64,000 nucleotides of DNA from Streptomyces vilmorinianum (GCF_005517195.1 NZ_CP040244.1:3986001-4050000); one strand, 5' to 3'; positions 9,579 through 17,636 are shown, counted from the stretch's first letter. Notes: a model not told the origin generated them from the letters alone. Translations and numbers: made by a program.

Positions 9579-11477
9579 TCAGGCCCCGCCGCCCTTCCTC
9601 CGTTCGTCCTCGTCGTCGACGATCTCGGCGTCGACGACCTCGTCCTCGTCGCCGCCACCCCCGTCGGCTTTGGCCTCGCCGTGCGGGGCCTCTCCGCCGG
9701 CGGCCTGGGCGGCCCGCGCGTCGGCGTACATGGCCTGGCCGAGCTTCTGGGAGACGGCCGCGACCTTCTCGGTGGCGGTACGGATCTCCGCCGTCCGGTC
9801 TCCTTCGGCGGACTCCTCCTTGAGCTTCTCCTTCAGCTCGGCGACGGCGGTCTCGACCTCGGCCTTGACCTCACCGGGGACCTTGTCCTCGTTGTCCTTG
9901 AGGAACTTCTCCGTCTGGTAGACCAGCTGCTCGCCCTGGTTACGGGTCTCGGCGGCCTCGCGACGACGGTGGTCCTCGTCCGCGTACTGCTCGGCCTCCT
10001 GGCGCATCCGGTCGACCTCGTCCTTCGGCAGCGAGGAGCCACCGGTGACGGTCATCTTCTGCTCCTTGCCCGTGCCCAGGTCCTTCGCGGTCACGTGCAT
10101 GATGCCGTTGGCGTCGATGTCGAACGCGACCTCGATCTGCGGCACACCACGCGGGGCCGGCGGCAGACCGGTCAGCTCGAACATCCCGAGCTTCTTGTTG
10201 TACGCCGCGATCTCACGCTCGCCCTGGTAGACCTGGATCTGCACCGACGGCTGGTTGTCCTCGGCCGTCGTGAAGATCTCGGACCGCTTGGTCGGGATCG
10301 TGGTGTTGCGCTCGATCAGCTTGGTCATGATGCCGCCCTTGGTCTCGATACCAAGCGACAGCGGCGTCACGTCCAGCAGCAGGACGTCCTTGACCTCACC
10401 CTTCAGCACACCGGCCTGCAGCGCGGCACCGATGGCGACGACCTCGTCCGGGTTCACACCCTTGTGCGGGTCCTTGCCCGTCAACTCCCTGACCAGTTCC
10501 GTGACCGCGGGCATGCGCGTCGATCCGCCGACGAGGATCACATGGTCGACGTCGGACACCTTGATCTTGGCGTCCCGCACCGCCTGGTGGAACGGCGCCT
10601 TGCAGCGCTCAAGGAGGTCGGCGGTCAGCTGCTCGAACTGAGCGCGCGTCAGACGCTCGTCCAGGTGCAGCGGGCCCTCCGCGGACGCACTCACATACGG
10701 CAGGTTGATCGACGTCTCCGTCGCCGCCGACAGCTCGATCTTCGCCTTCTCCGCGGCCTCCCGCAGACGCTGCACCGCCATCTTGTCCTTGGCCAGGTCC
10801 ACGCCGTAGCCGTTCTTGAACTGCTTCACGAGGTGGTCGACGATCCGCTGGTCCCAGTCGTCACCGCCCAGGTGGGTGTCACCGTTGGTGGCCTTCACCT
10901 CGACCAGTCCCTCGCCGATCTCCAGGAGGGACACGTCGAAGGTGCCGCCACCGAGGTCGAAGACCAGGATGGTGTGGTCGTTCTCCTTGTCCAGGCCGTA
11001 GGCGAGCGCCGCGGACGTCGGCTCGTTGATGATCCGCAGGACGTTCAGACCGGCGATCTCGCCGGCCTCCTTCGTCGCCGTGCGCTGGCTGTCGTTGAAG
11101 TACGCGGGCACGGTGACGACCGCGTCCGTGACGTCCTCGCCCAGATAGGCCTCGGCGTCCCGCTTCAGCTTCTGCAGCACACGCGCCGAGATCTCCTGCG
11201 CGGTGTACCGCCGGCCGTCGATGTCCCCGCTCTCCGGGAAGCGCCACTGCGCGTCGCCGACATGGCGCTTGACCGACCGCGCGGTGCGCTCCACGTTGGT
11301 CACGGCCTGCCGCTTGGCGACCTCGCCGACCAGCACCTCGCCCTTCTTCGCGAAGGCGACCACGGACGGCGTGGTCCGGGCGCCCTCGGTGTTCGTGACG
11401 ACCGTGGGTTCGCCGCCCTCCAGGACGGACACCACCGAGTTCGTCGTTCCGAGGTCGATACCGACTGCGCGTGACAT
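9579..11477 (-). CDS. dnaK: molecular chaperone DnaK (Hsp70), stand-alone copy
   Basis: 632 residues. Full Hsp70 architecture: nucleotide-binding domain beginning AVGIDLGTTNSVV, phosphate motif DLGGGTFDVS, VGGSTRMPAV, then the LLDVTPLSLGIETKGG linker, substrate-binding domain, helical lid and an acidic DEDEVVDAEIVDDEDE tail. ATG at 11475-11477 is chosen over an earlier in-frame ATG because GAGGAGAGGGCC directly precedes it. The copy has no grpE, dnaJ or hspR beside it and I find no CTTGAGT-type HAIR element upstream, so it is probably a paralogue of the main dnaK operon, or that operon is absent from this locus. It must borrow GrpE and J-protein partners. Confidence 0.95.
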   Translation of the reverse strand: MSRAVGIDLGTTNSVVSVLEGGEPTVVTNTEGARTTPSVVAFAKKGEVLVGEVAKRQAVTNVERTARSVKRHVGDAQWRFPESGDIDGRRYTAQEISARVLQKLKRDAEAYLGEDVTDAVVTVPAYFNDSQRTATKEAGEIAGLNVLRIINEPTSAALAYGLDKENDHTILVFDLGGGTFDVSLLEIGEGLVEVKATNGDTHLGGDDWDQRIVDHLVKQFKNGYGVDLAKDKMAVQRLREAAEKAKIELSAATETSINLPYVSASAEGPLHLDERLTRAQFEQLTADLLERCKAPFHQAVRDAKIKVSDVDHVILVGGSTRMPAVTELVRELTGKDPHKGVNPDEVVAIGAALQAGVLKGEVKDVLLLDVTPLSLGIETKGGIMTKLIERNTTIPTKRSEIFTTAEDNQPSVQIQVYQGEREIAAYNKKLGMFELTGLPPAPRGVPQIEVAFDIDANGIMHVTAKDLGTGKEQKMTVTGGSSLPKDEVDRMRQEAEQYADEDHRRREAAETRNQGEQLVYQTEKFLKDNEDKVPGEVKAEVETAVAELKEKLKEESAEGDRTAEIRTATEKVAAVSQKLGQAMYADARAAQAAGGEAPHGEAKADGGGGDEDEVVDAEIVDDEDERRKGGGA

Positions 11478-11571
11478 GGCCCTCTCCTCAGCCCGGTCCC
11501 CGTCTGGCACCTACCCATACGCGGCCCGATCATGGAAGGAGATTGTCGTCGTGAACGGTCGGTGAGGCGTC

Positions 11572-11940
11572 ATGGCCAGGGTCTCGGTGGAAGGCACGGA
11601 CATCGTCGTCCGGCTGTCCCTGCGGGAGACACTGGCCGCCCGCCGCCGCACGGTGCGGGTGCCGCTGTCCGCCCTGCGCGAGGTGCGCGTCGAACCGGAC
11701 TGGTGGCGCGCCCTGCGCGGACTGCGGGGCAGAGGTCTCTGGATCCCCGACCGGCTGTGCGTGGGTGTCCGCGTCCTTCCGGACGGTCGCGATTTCGCGG
11801 CGGTGAAGCCGGGCGAGCCTGTGGTCTGCGTCGAGCTGCGGCGCGACGCCGCTTTCGGCCGCCTTGCCGTCACCGACCCGGATCCGCAGCGGGCGGTGCG
11901 CGAGCTCCGCCCGTACGCGCCCACGGACCGGCTGGACTGA
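11572..11940 (+). CDS. hypothetical protein, PH-like fold suspected
   Basis: 122 residues, divergent from dnaK across a 94-base gap; GTGAGG precedes the ATG. The sequence alternates short beta strands (VSVEGTDIVVRLS, RRTVRVPLSALREVRV) with a conserved-looking EPDWWRALRGLRG and ends with GRLAVTDPDPQRAVRELRPY, a strand-plus-helix arrangement that suggests a pleckstrin-homology-like small domain. No transmembrane segment or signal peptide. I recognise it only as a recurring Streptomyces hypothetical; function unknown. Confidence 0.7.
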   Translation: MARVSVEGTDIVVRLSLRETLAARRRTVRVPLSALREVRVEPDWWRALRGLRGRGLWIPDRLCVGVRVLPDGRDFAAVKPGEPVVCVELRRDAAFGRLAVTDPDPQRAVRELRPYAPTDRLD

Positions 11941-12100
11941 CTCCGGCACCGGCCGTTTGGCACGGGGAGCGAGGGGCATCCGCGCGATGTGGACGGCCCC
12001 TGACCGCTGAGCGGGATCCGGCGGTCACCACGCTCCGTACGGAATCGGGGACCGTCCGCACAAGCCGGCTGTACCGGACTCCACGCGTCTGGGGGACATC

Positions 12101-13249
12101 ATGGAACTCGGCTTCCTCAAGCCTCTCTTCGCCCGGCCCGGCCCATGGGCCTCTGTGTACATCGAGACGACCCGCGCCACCGAGGACGCGGCGAAGATAC
12201 AGAAGCTTCGCGAGCGCTCCATCGCCACGCAGCTCATCGACGCGGGCGCCGACGGCTACACCACGAAGGCGGTCATGGCGCGGCTGGCCCACGAGCCCGT
12301 CGCCGGGACACCGCCGGGCCGGGCCCTGTTCGCCGCGGGCGCCGAGGTCGTCCTGGACGTCCCGCTCGCCGTTCCCCCGCCCGCAGGCGAGGCGACGTGG
12401 TCCGTCCTGCCCCATGTGGCGCCGCTGGCCGCCCTGCGCGGCGACGCGCCCGCCTGCCTGGTGGCGTACATCGACCGCACGGGCGCCGATCTGGAGCTGC
12501 GCGACGGCCAGAGCCGCGCAAGCATGGGCCAGGCGCAGGGCAAGGAGTGGCAGGGCCGCGGACACCGCAGCATTCCCGCGGACCGGTACGAATGGCACTA
12601 CCGGAACAAGGTCGAGAACACCTGGAACGAGACCGCCGACACCATCGCGGCCGAGATCGTGCAGCAGTGGCCGCAGAGCGGCGCCGAGCTCCTGGTCCTG
12701 ACCGGCGACCCCCGTGAGCGCAGGGCCGTGTACAACCGGCTGCCCGAGCGCGTCCAGGACGTCACCGTCGAGGCGGAGGGCGGCGGCCGGTCACCCGGCG
12801 CCTCGCCGTCGGGCCTCGACCGCGAGATCGCGCAGGCCTGCGAGACGTACACGCGGGAACGGCTCCGCAGGGCGCTCGAACGCTTCCACCGGGGGCGGGG
12901 CAAGCCGGGCGAGCACCGTGAGTCGTCCGTCGACACCGGGCCCGGGGAGGCCGCGGAGGGGATTCCGGCCGTCGTGGACGCGGCGCGCAACCACCAGGTG
13001 GCGACGTTGCTGATCACCCCCGAGGCCTCCGACGGGGGCCGCCAGGTCTGGATCGGCCCGGGCGTCGACGAGGTGGCCGTGCAGCGCGGCGAGGCGCGGG
13101 CCATGGGTGTTCCCCGGCCCGAGCAGGCGCGCGCGGACGACGCGGTCCTGCGGGCCGCCGCGGCCGCCGACTGCGACGTGCTCCTGGTCCCCGAGGGGAT
13201 GCGGGGCCCGGCGGGCGGCCTGGGGGCGGTGCTGCGCTGGACTATGTGA
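12101..13249 (+). CDS. baeRF2-domain protein (Vms1/Ankzf1-type, eRF1-like)
   Basis: 382 residues with GGGGGAC upstream of the ATG. The sequence matches the bacterial-archaeal eRF1-like family 2: N-terminal FARPGPWASVYIETTR, central LVAYIDRTGADLEL, the HYRNKVENTWNETADTIA segment, then ELLVLTGDPRERRAVY and a C-terminal LLITPEASDGGRQVWIGPGVDEVA. Members share the release-factor-like domain of eukaryotic Vms1/ANKZF1, a peptidyl-tRNA hydrolase of ribosome quality control; activity of the bacterial branch is inferred. The last codons and the TGA lie inside a 16-bp tandem repeat (13234-13281). Confidence 0.86.
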   Translation: MELGFLKPLFARPGPWASVYIETTRATEDAAKIQKLRERSIATQLIDAGADGYTTKAVMARLAHEPVAGTPPGRALFAAGAEVVLDVPLAVPPPAGEATWSVLPHVAPLAALRGDAPACLVAYIDRTGADLELRDGQSRASMGQAQGKEWQGRGHRSIPADRYEWHYRNKVENTWNETADTIAAEIVQQWPQSGAELLVLTGDPRERRAVYNRLPERVQDVTVEAEGGGRSPGASPSGLDREIAQACETYTRERLRRALERFHRGRGKPGEHRESSVDTGPGEAAEGIPAVVDAARNHQVATLLITPEASDGGRQVWIGPGVDEVAVQRGEARAMGVPRPEQARADDAVLRAAAAADCDVLLVPEGMRGPAGGLGAVLRWTM

Positions 13250-13281
13250 GCGCTGGACTGTGCGAGCGCTGGACTATGTGA
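13234..13281 (+). repeat. three tandem copies of a 16-bp unit spanning a stop codon
   Basis: Unit GCGCTGGACTATGTGA occurs at 13234-13249, as GCGCTGGACTGTGCGA at 13250-13265, and again perfectly at 13266-13281. The first copy encodes the end of the baeRF2 protein including its TGA stop. Copy-number change would leave the protein intact, since the stop is in copy one. Confidence 0.85.
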
Positions 13282-13287
13282 CCTCTG

Positions 13288-13491
13288 TCAGGCCGGGGTG
13301 ACGTTCTCGGCCTGGGGGCCCTTCGGGCCCTGGACGACGGTGAACTCGACCTTCTGTCCCTCGGTGAGCTCGCGGAACCCGGTCGTCGCGATGGCCGAGT
13401 AGTGGACGAAGACGTCAGGGCCGCCCTCGTCCTGGGCGATGAAGCCGAAGCCCTTCTCCGCGTTGAACCACTTCACTGTTCCGGTTGCCAT
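13288..13491 (-). CDS. cold shock protein (CspA family)
   Basis: 67 residues, the standard single OB-fold cold shock domain. RNP1 (KGFGFI) and RNP2 (VFVHYSAI) are intact and the C-terminus ends PKGPQAENVTPA as in other actinobacterial 7-kDa Csp proteins. ATG 13489-13491 is preferred because AAGGAGATCACC precedes it; an upstream in-frame start would add 11 residues not seen in the family. It acts as an RNA chaperone/nucleic-acid binder in the cytoplasm. Streptomyces carries several copies, so constitutive versus cold-induced expression cannot be told. Confidence 0.95.
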   Translation of the reverse strand: MATGTVKWFNAEKGFGFIAQDEGGPDVFVHYSAIATTGFRELTEGQKVEFTVVQGPKGPQAENVTPA

Positions 13492-13569
13492 GGTGATCTC
13501 CTTGGCGCATACGGACACCTCCATCGTCTCTCAGCACGGCCGGGAAGTCCCGGCAGGTAGCTTTGGGGC

Positions 13570-14154
13570 ATGGAACTCATCGGAGAGATCACGGCCGACC
13601 GGCCCCTGCTCGTCCTGGCCGTCAAGGAGGAGGCGCAGTTCCTCGACACGGACCTGCCGATCCTGCTGACCGGGATGGGCAAGGTGAACGCGGCGACCTC
13701 GCTCGCGACGGTACTGGGCCGGGGGCCGCGCCCGTCCGGTGTCGTGAACCTCGGGACCGCCGGGGCGCTGCGACCTGGGTGGACGGGGACGCACGTCGTG
13801 GGCACGGTGATCCAGCACGATCTCGACGGCGAGCTGCTCGCGACGCTGACCGGCGAGACCTACGGGGACCCGCTGACCCTCCCGGACGGGGGTGACGTGA
13901 CCCTGGCCACGGGCGACGCCTTCATCTCCGACGAGGCGGCCCGGGCCCGGCTCGCCGCCCGGGCGCCGCTGGTCGACATGGAGGCCTACGCCCTGGCGAC
14001 GGCCGCCGGTCTCGCGGGGGTGCCGATGAGGATCGTCAAGCATGTGAGCGACGAGGCGGGCGACGGCGCGGCCAGGACCTGGCGGGAGTCGGTCGCCGAC
14101 TGTGCCCGGGCGCTCGCGGACTGGGCGGCGGAGCACACTCCGTACCGCTCCTAG
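13570..14154 (+). CDS. nucleoside phosphorylase-type nucleosidase
   Basis: 194 residues. PNP/MTAN fold signatures are present: LLTGMGKVNAATSLA near the N-terminus (purine and phosphate-side loop), LGTAGAL, and the active-site VDMEAYALATAAG with the ribose-binding Glu, followed by RIVKHVSDEA with the catalytic Asp. This is the small subclass annotated as nucleosidase or 5'-methylthioadenosine/S-adenosylhomocysteine nucleosidase-like; futalosine hydrolase is an alternative. It hydrolyses or phosphorolyses a purine nucleoside in the cytoplasm. Its TAG stop shares the CTAG tetranucleotide with the convergent regulator. Confidence 0.83.
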   Translation: MELIGEITADRPLLVLAVKEEAQFLDTDLPILLTGMGKVNAATSLATVLGRGPRPSGVVNLGTAGALRPGWTGTHVVGTVIQHDLDGELLATLTGETYGDPLTLPDGGDVTLATGDAFISDEAARARLAARAPLVDMEAYALATAAGLAGVPMRIVKHVSDEAGDGAARTWRESVADCARALADWAAEHTPYRS

Positions 14155-15137
14155 GGTGTCGGCGCCGTCGGTCCGAAGCGGCGACGGTACGCGGACGGGG
14201 AGAGCCCGGTCTCGCGGTTCATCAGGGCGCGCAGGTTGGCGGCGGTGCCGAGGCCGCTGGTGCGGGCGACGACGTCGAAGCGGGACTCACCGCGCTCGAT
14301 GAGCCGGCAGGCCAGGGCCACCCGCTCGCCGGTGAGCCAGGCGAGCGGGGTGGTGCCGAGCTGGGCCCGGAACCGGCGGTGGAGCGTGGCCGGGCTGACG
14401 GCCGCGTGGGCCGCGAGGCCGGCGACGGTCAGCGGGGAGCCGAGGCGTTCCTGCGCCCAGGCCAGCAGCGGGGCGAGGGACTCGTCGGGTGTGTCGGGGA
14501 CCGGGCGCTCCACGAACTGGCGCTGTCCGCCGTCGCGGTGGGCGGCGAACACGAGGCGGCGGCTGACGGCGTTGGCGACCTCCGCGCCGTGGTCGCGGCG
14601 GACGACGTGGAGCCCGAGGTCGAGGGCGGCGGCGCTGCCGGCGGCGGTGAGGATGTCGCCGTCGTCGACGAACAGGACGTCCGGTTCGAGCCGTACGGAG
14701 GGGAAGCGGGCGCGGAAGGACTCCGCCCACTGCCAGTGGGCGGTGGCCCGCCGTCCGTCGAGGACCCCGGCCTCGGCGAGGGTGAAGGCGCCGCTGCAGA
14801 AACCGATCAGGCGCGCGCCGCGCGCGTGGGCGCGGCGGATCGCGTCGAGCACGGCGGGGCGGCGGGGTACCTCGACGTCGGGGCGGTTGGGGACGATCAG
14901 GGTCTGCGCGGTGTCGGCCGCTTCGAGCCCGGCGACGCCCGTGAGGGTGAAGAAGCCGTCCCGCATGAGGGTGCGGGGCTCGGGCGAGCAGAGTCGGAAG
15001 TCGTACAGGTCGCGGCCGAGCTCGGGGCGGCGCAGACCGAAGACCTCGGTGGCGCAGCCGAGTTCGAAGGGGTTGGAGTTCGCGTCGACGATCACGACGA
15101 CCCGGTGCGCTCCGTGATGCGAGGATCCTTGCGGCAT
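14151..15137 (-). CDS. GlxA-type transcriptional regulator (DJ-1/PfpI + AraC)
   Basis: 328 residues. An N-terminal DJ-1/PfpI-like domain (VVVIVDANSNPFELGCATEVFGL, with the nucleophile-elbow-like GFCSGAFTLAEAG near residue 113) is joined to a C-terminal AraC helix-turn-helix pair (LTVAGLAAHAAVSPATLHRRFRAQLG and FDVVARTSGLGTAANLRALMNRETG). GlxA-type proteins sense an unknown ligand through the amidotransferase-like domain and activate neighbouring genes; the divergent cupin gene is the obvious target. A perfect TGCTA-N4-TAGCA palindrome lies just before the ATG. Confidence 0.9.
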   Translation of the reverse strand: MPQGSSHHGAHRVVVIVDANSNPFELGCATEVFGLRRPELGRDLYDFRLCSPEPRTLMRDGFFTLTGVAGLEAADTAQTLIVPNRPDVEVPRRPAVLDAIRRAHARGARLIGFCSGAFTLAEAGVLDGRRATAHWQWAESFRARFPSVRLEPDVLFVDDGDILTAAGSAAALDLGLHVVRRDHGAEVANAVSRRLVFAAHRDGGQRQFVERPVPDTPDESLAPLLAWAQERLGSPLTVAGLAAHAAVSPATLHRRFRAQLGTTPLAWLTGERVALACRLIERGESRFDVVARTSGLGTAANLRALMNRETGLSPSAYRRRFGPTAPTP

Positions 15138-15138
15138 A

Positions 15139-15152
15139 TGCTATTTCTAGCA
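15139..15152. promoter_or_regulatory. palindrome between GlxA-type regulator and cupin genes
   Basis: TGCTA-TTTC-TAGCA is a perfect 5-4-5 inverted repeat one base upstream of the regulator ATG in the 52-base divergent gap, in unusually AT-rich sequence. It could be an operator or overlap the -10 region of a leaderless regulator transcript; no ribosome site precedes the regulator. Confidence 0.4.
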
Positions 15153-15189
15153 CTCACGCCGGGTGGCGGGCAGCGGCCAGGATGGCCCC

Positions 15190-15603
15190 ATGAGCCAGAA
15201 CACGCCTGTGAACAGCGACCCCATCGCCCTCGCCAAGGCCCTCGCCTCCTTCGACGAGCTGTGGAGTCCCCGCATCGTGACGCGGGTGAACGACTACGAC
15301 GTGCGCGTCGCGAAGGTGGCGGGCGAGCACGTGTGGCACGCCCACGACGACACCGACGAGTTCTTCCTCGTCCTCGACGGCGAGCTGCACATCTCGCTGC
15401 GGGAGGCCGGGGCGGAGCGCACGGTGTCGCTCCCGCGGGGGTCGGTCTTCACCGTCCCCAAGGGCGTGGAGCACCGCCCGTACGCCCCGTCCGGAGCGTC
15501 GATCCTGCTCTTCGAGCCGACGGGCACGCTCTCGGTGGGCGACCGGCACGACGAGATCCCGGACCACGTCGACGCGACGACGGGCCACGCGCTCGGGGCG
15601 TGA
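15190..15603 (+). CDS. cupin domain protein
   Basis: 137 residues forming one cupin barrel. Motif 1 is recognisable as GEHVWHAHDDTDEFFLVLDGEL (two His and a Glu in position to bind metal), and motif 2 as PKGVEHRPYAPSGASILLFEPTG. Single-domain cupins of this type have roles ranging from isomerases to quercetinase-like dioxygenases; the sequence does not say which. It is divergent from the GlxA-type regulator and probably its target. The ATG at 15190 follows AGGA; an earlier in-frame GTG at 15163 has no ribosome site. Confidence 0.85.
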   Translation: MSQNTPVNSDPIALAKALASFDELWSPRIVTRVNDYDVRVAKVAGEHVWHAHDDTDEFFLVLDGELHISLREAGAERTVSLPRGSVFTVPKGVEHRPYAPSGASILLFEPTGTLSVGDRHDEIPDHVDATTGHALGA

Positions 15604-15606
15604 GGC

Positions 15607-15996
15607 TCACACCGCCTGGTGGGCGATCTGGATGAGATTGCCACAGGTGTCGTCGAACACCGCGGTCGTCACCGGCCCCATGTCGAGCGGCTCCTGGGTG
15701 AACCGCACGCCGAGCTCGCGCAGCCGCCCGAACTCGGCGTGCACGTCGTCGACGGCGAACGAGGTGTACGGAATCCCGTCCTTGACCAGGGCTTCCTTGA
15801 ACGGCACCACGGCGGGGTGACCGCTGGGCTCGAGGACCAACTGGGTGCCCTCGGGCTCCTCGGGGGACACGACGGTGATCCAGCGGTCCTCCCCGAGCGG
15901 GATGTCGGCCTGCTTCACGAAGCCGAGTACGTCGGTGTAGAAGCGCAGCGCTTTGTCCTGGTCGTCGACGAAGACGCTGGCGAGGTTGATCCTCAT
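15607..15996 (-). CDS. VOC/glyoxalase family protein
   Basis: 129 residues in a single vicinal-oxygen-chelate module pair: MRINLASVFVDDQDKALRFYTDVLGF at the start and TTAVFDDTCGNLIQIAHQ at the end, with the metal-ligand Glu/Asp positions plausible but not certain. It resembles the glyoxalase/bleomycin-resistance-like proteins whose substrates are unknown. AGGAG lies 5 bases before the ATG. The gene overlaps the ArsR-family regulator by the tetranucleotide ATGA, so the two are co-translated and the regulator probably controls both. Confidence 0.9.
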   Translation of the reverse strand: MRINLASVFVDDQDKALRFYTDVLGFVKQADIPLGEDRWITVVSPEEPEGTQLVLEPSGHPAVVPFKEALVKDGIPYTSFAVDDVHAEFGRLRELGVRFTQEPLDMGPVTTAVFDDTCGNLIQIAHQAV

Positions 15997-16304
15997 GGGG
16001 ACTCCTGGGGGTCGTGCGAAGGGTCGCGCTCGGGGCGCCTGATCCACCGCTCGGTGATGTGCTCCAGCGGGGCGGTGTCGAGGTTGTGGAATTTGTACCG
16101 GCCCTCGCGCCGGGTGACGACGAGACCCGCCGACTCGAGCACGGCGAGGTGCTGCGACACCGCCTGGCGGGACAGTGACAGCTGGTGCTTCATCGCCAGG
16201 CGGGCGCAGATCTCGAACAGGGTCTGCTCGGGCCGCTCCGCGAGCTCGTCGAGGATGGTCCGGCGGGTCGGATCGGAGAGGGCCTTGAACACATCATCTT
16301 CCAC
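15993..16304 (-). CDS. ArsR-family transcriptional regulator
   Basis: 103 residues, GTG start. Winged-helix ArsR fold: VFKALSDPTRRTILDEL, the recognition helix SRQAVSQHLAVLESAGLVVTRREGRYKFHNL, and no CxC or other metal-binding cysteine pattern apart from one Cys in FEICARL, so metal sensing is unlikely. This is the non-metal branch that regulates adjacent VOC/SRPBCC proteins. It forms an ATGA-overlapping operon with the glyoxalase gene. A perfect 24-base palindrome 9 bases upstream (16314-16337) is the likely autoregulatory operator. Confidence 0.92.
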   Translation of the reverse strand: MEDDVFKALSDPTRRTILDELAERPEQTLFEICARLAMKHQLSLSRQAVSQHLAVLESAGLVVTRREGRYKFHNLDTAPLEHITERWIRRPERDPSHDPQESP

Positions 16305-16313
16305 ACCCCCACC

Positions 16314-16337
16314 ATAGGCAAGTCTTCACTTGCCTAT
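16314..16337. promoter_or_regulatory. operator for the ArsR/glyoxalase operon
   Basis: Perfect inverted repeat ATAGGCAAGT-CTTC-ACTTGCCTAT, arms 16314-16323 and 16328-16337. Being immediately upstream of the regulator start, binding there would block transcription or initiation, the classic ArsR repression geometry. Confidence 0.8.
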
Positions 16338-16374
16338 CAACCCAGTCCCTCTCTCGGCCGGGGCCGCCCCGGGC

Positions 16375-17547
16375 TCACGGGGTGTGGAACCGTGCCTCCG
16401 GGTGGGCGGGGGTCGGGCCGGTCAGGACCGGTTGGGGGGTGGCGCGGAGGTGTTCGTCGAAGAAGGCGGCGACGAAGGTACGGGTGAGGGTGATCGCGCG
16501 GTCGGCGGGCAGTGGGGGCTGGGGCAGGCCGAAGTGGCTCAGGACGACCGGGCTGTCGGAGAAGGTGAAGTGTTCGGAACCGGAGACGGTCACCCAGCGC
16601 TTCCAGCCGTCCAGTGTCGGCCAGGTGCTGTCCCAGGTCGTGTCGGTGCCGCCCGGGCGGTGCACCGCGTCGTCCGTGCCGAGCATCATGAAGGGGCGTC
16701 CGCGCAGGCCCTTCGCGGGGAGTCGGTCCCAGAACGCGCCGTCCATGTTGATCCCCGCGTCGATGCGGGGATCGGCCGCCATGGCGGTGGCCGCGGCCGC
16801 GCCGCCGATCGAGTGGCCTGCCATGCCGACACGGGTTCCGTCGATCACGCGGGAGTACCGCCACGCCGGGTCGCGCCCGGTCAGCCGGTCCAGGACGAAC
16901 GTCATGTCCGCCGCCCGCGCCGCGGTCACGCGGCCCGGGTCGGCACCGTGCTCGTCGACCGCCTCGCAGGCCACGCACGTGAGCATCCGTCCGCCCGGGA
17001 CGGCGATGCCGTACGACTCGTAGGCGTGGTCGACGGAGGCGACGACGTATCCGCGGGAGGCGAGGTCCTCGGCGAGGTGGGTGAGGGTGTAGCGGGAGAC
17101 GCCGAAACCGGGCGAGAGAAGGACCAGGGGGTGCCGTCCGGACGCGGGGCGGACGTCGACCCTGCTGTTGGTGCGCGTACCGGCCAACTCCCGGGCGGGC
17201 ACGGCCGATTCGATGCCCATCCCCTGGACGAGAAGCCGTGTCTCCTCCGTGGTGGCGTACCCGGCGTGCCGCCCGCCGCCGGCGCGGGCCGCCGGGTAGT
17301 GCACGGTGACCATCAGTTCGCGCCCGCCGGCCTCGGGAACCCAGGGGTCGGGGCGGGACCGGTCGACGAGGTGGAGCACGGAACTGCCGACGGCGTACGG
17401 GCCGGTGGGAGTGGGCAGTCGAGGACGCGAGGCGGCCACCGCGACCGCGGCGTCGGGGACGGGCTCGGCGGCGGCGGGCGCGGCGGCCGGTAAGACGAGG
17501 GCGCAGGCGAGTACGGCGACCGAGGCCGCCCGAGTGATCTGGACCAT
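16375..17547 (-). CDS. secreted PAF-acetylhydrolase-like lipase
   Basis: 390 residues with an N-terminal signal peptide (MVQITRAASVAVLACALVLPAAAPAAAEP). The serine nucleophile lies in GHSIGGAAAA near residue 243, the acid in the GINMDGAFW strand region, and His in SGSEHFTFSD, the layout of platelet-activating-factor acetylhydrolase isoform II and related Streptomyces lipases and polyester hydrolases. HPLVLLSPGFG carries the oxyanion hole. It should cleave short acyl or phospholipid esters outside the cell. It is third in line after two CocE-type genes on the same strand, separated by a terminator-like hairpin, so it may have its own promoter. Confidence 0.85.
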   Translation of the reverse strand: MVQITRAASVAVLACALVLPAAAPAAAEPVPDAAVAVAASRPRLPTPTGPYAVGSSVLHLVDRSRPDPWVPEAGGRELMVTVHYPAARAGGGRHAGYATTEETRLLVQGMGIESAVPARELAGTRTNSRVDVRPASGRHPLVLLSPGFGVSRYTLTHLAEDLASRGYVVASVDHAYESYGIAVPGGRMLTCVACEAVDEHGADPGRVTAARAADMTFVLDRLTGRDPAWRYSRVIDGTRVGMAGHSIGGAAAATAMAADPRIDAGINMDGAFWDRLPAKGLRGRPFMMLGTDDAVHRPGGTDTTWDSTWPTLDGWKRWVTVSGSEHFTFSDSPVVLSHFGLPQPPLPADRAITLTRTFVAAFFDEHLRATPQPVLTGPTPAHPEARFHTP

Positions 17548-17636
17548 GCCCGGGAGGCTACGACCGCCCCGCCGCGCCCCGCATCCGCCCAGGGGCGCAC
17601 GTTCCCCCGCCCGCGTCAGACCGAGGTCGCACGACA

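Noticed and set aside
9681..11474. Long plus-strand frame of about 600 codons opposite dnaK
   Set aside because: Low-complexity Arg/Leu/Gly-rich translation without motifs; mirror of dnaK codons.
9360..11572. HspR/HAIR-type regulation of dnaK
   Set aside because: No CTTGAGT-N7-ACTCAAG-like repeat could be found upstream of the DnaK start.
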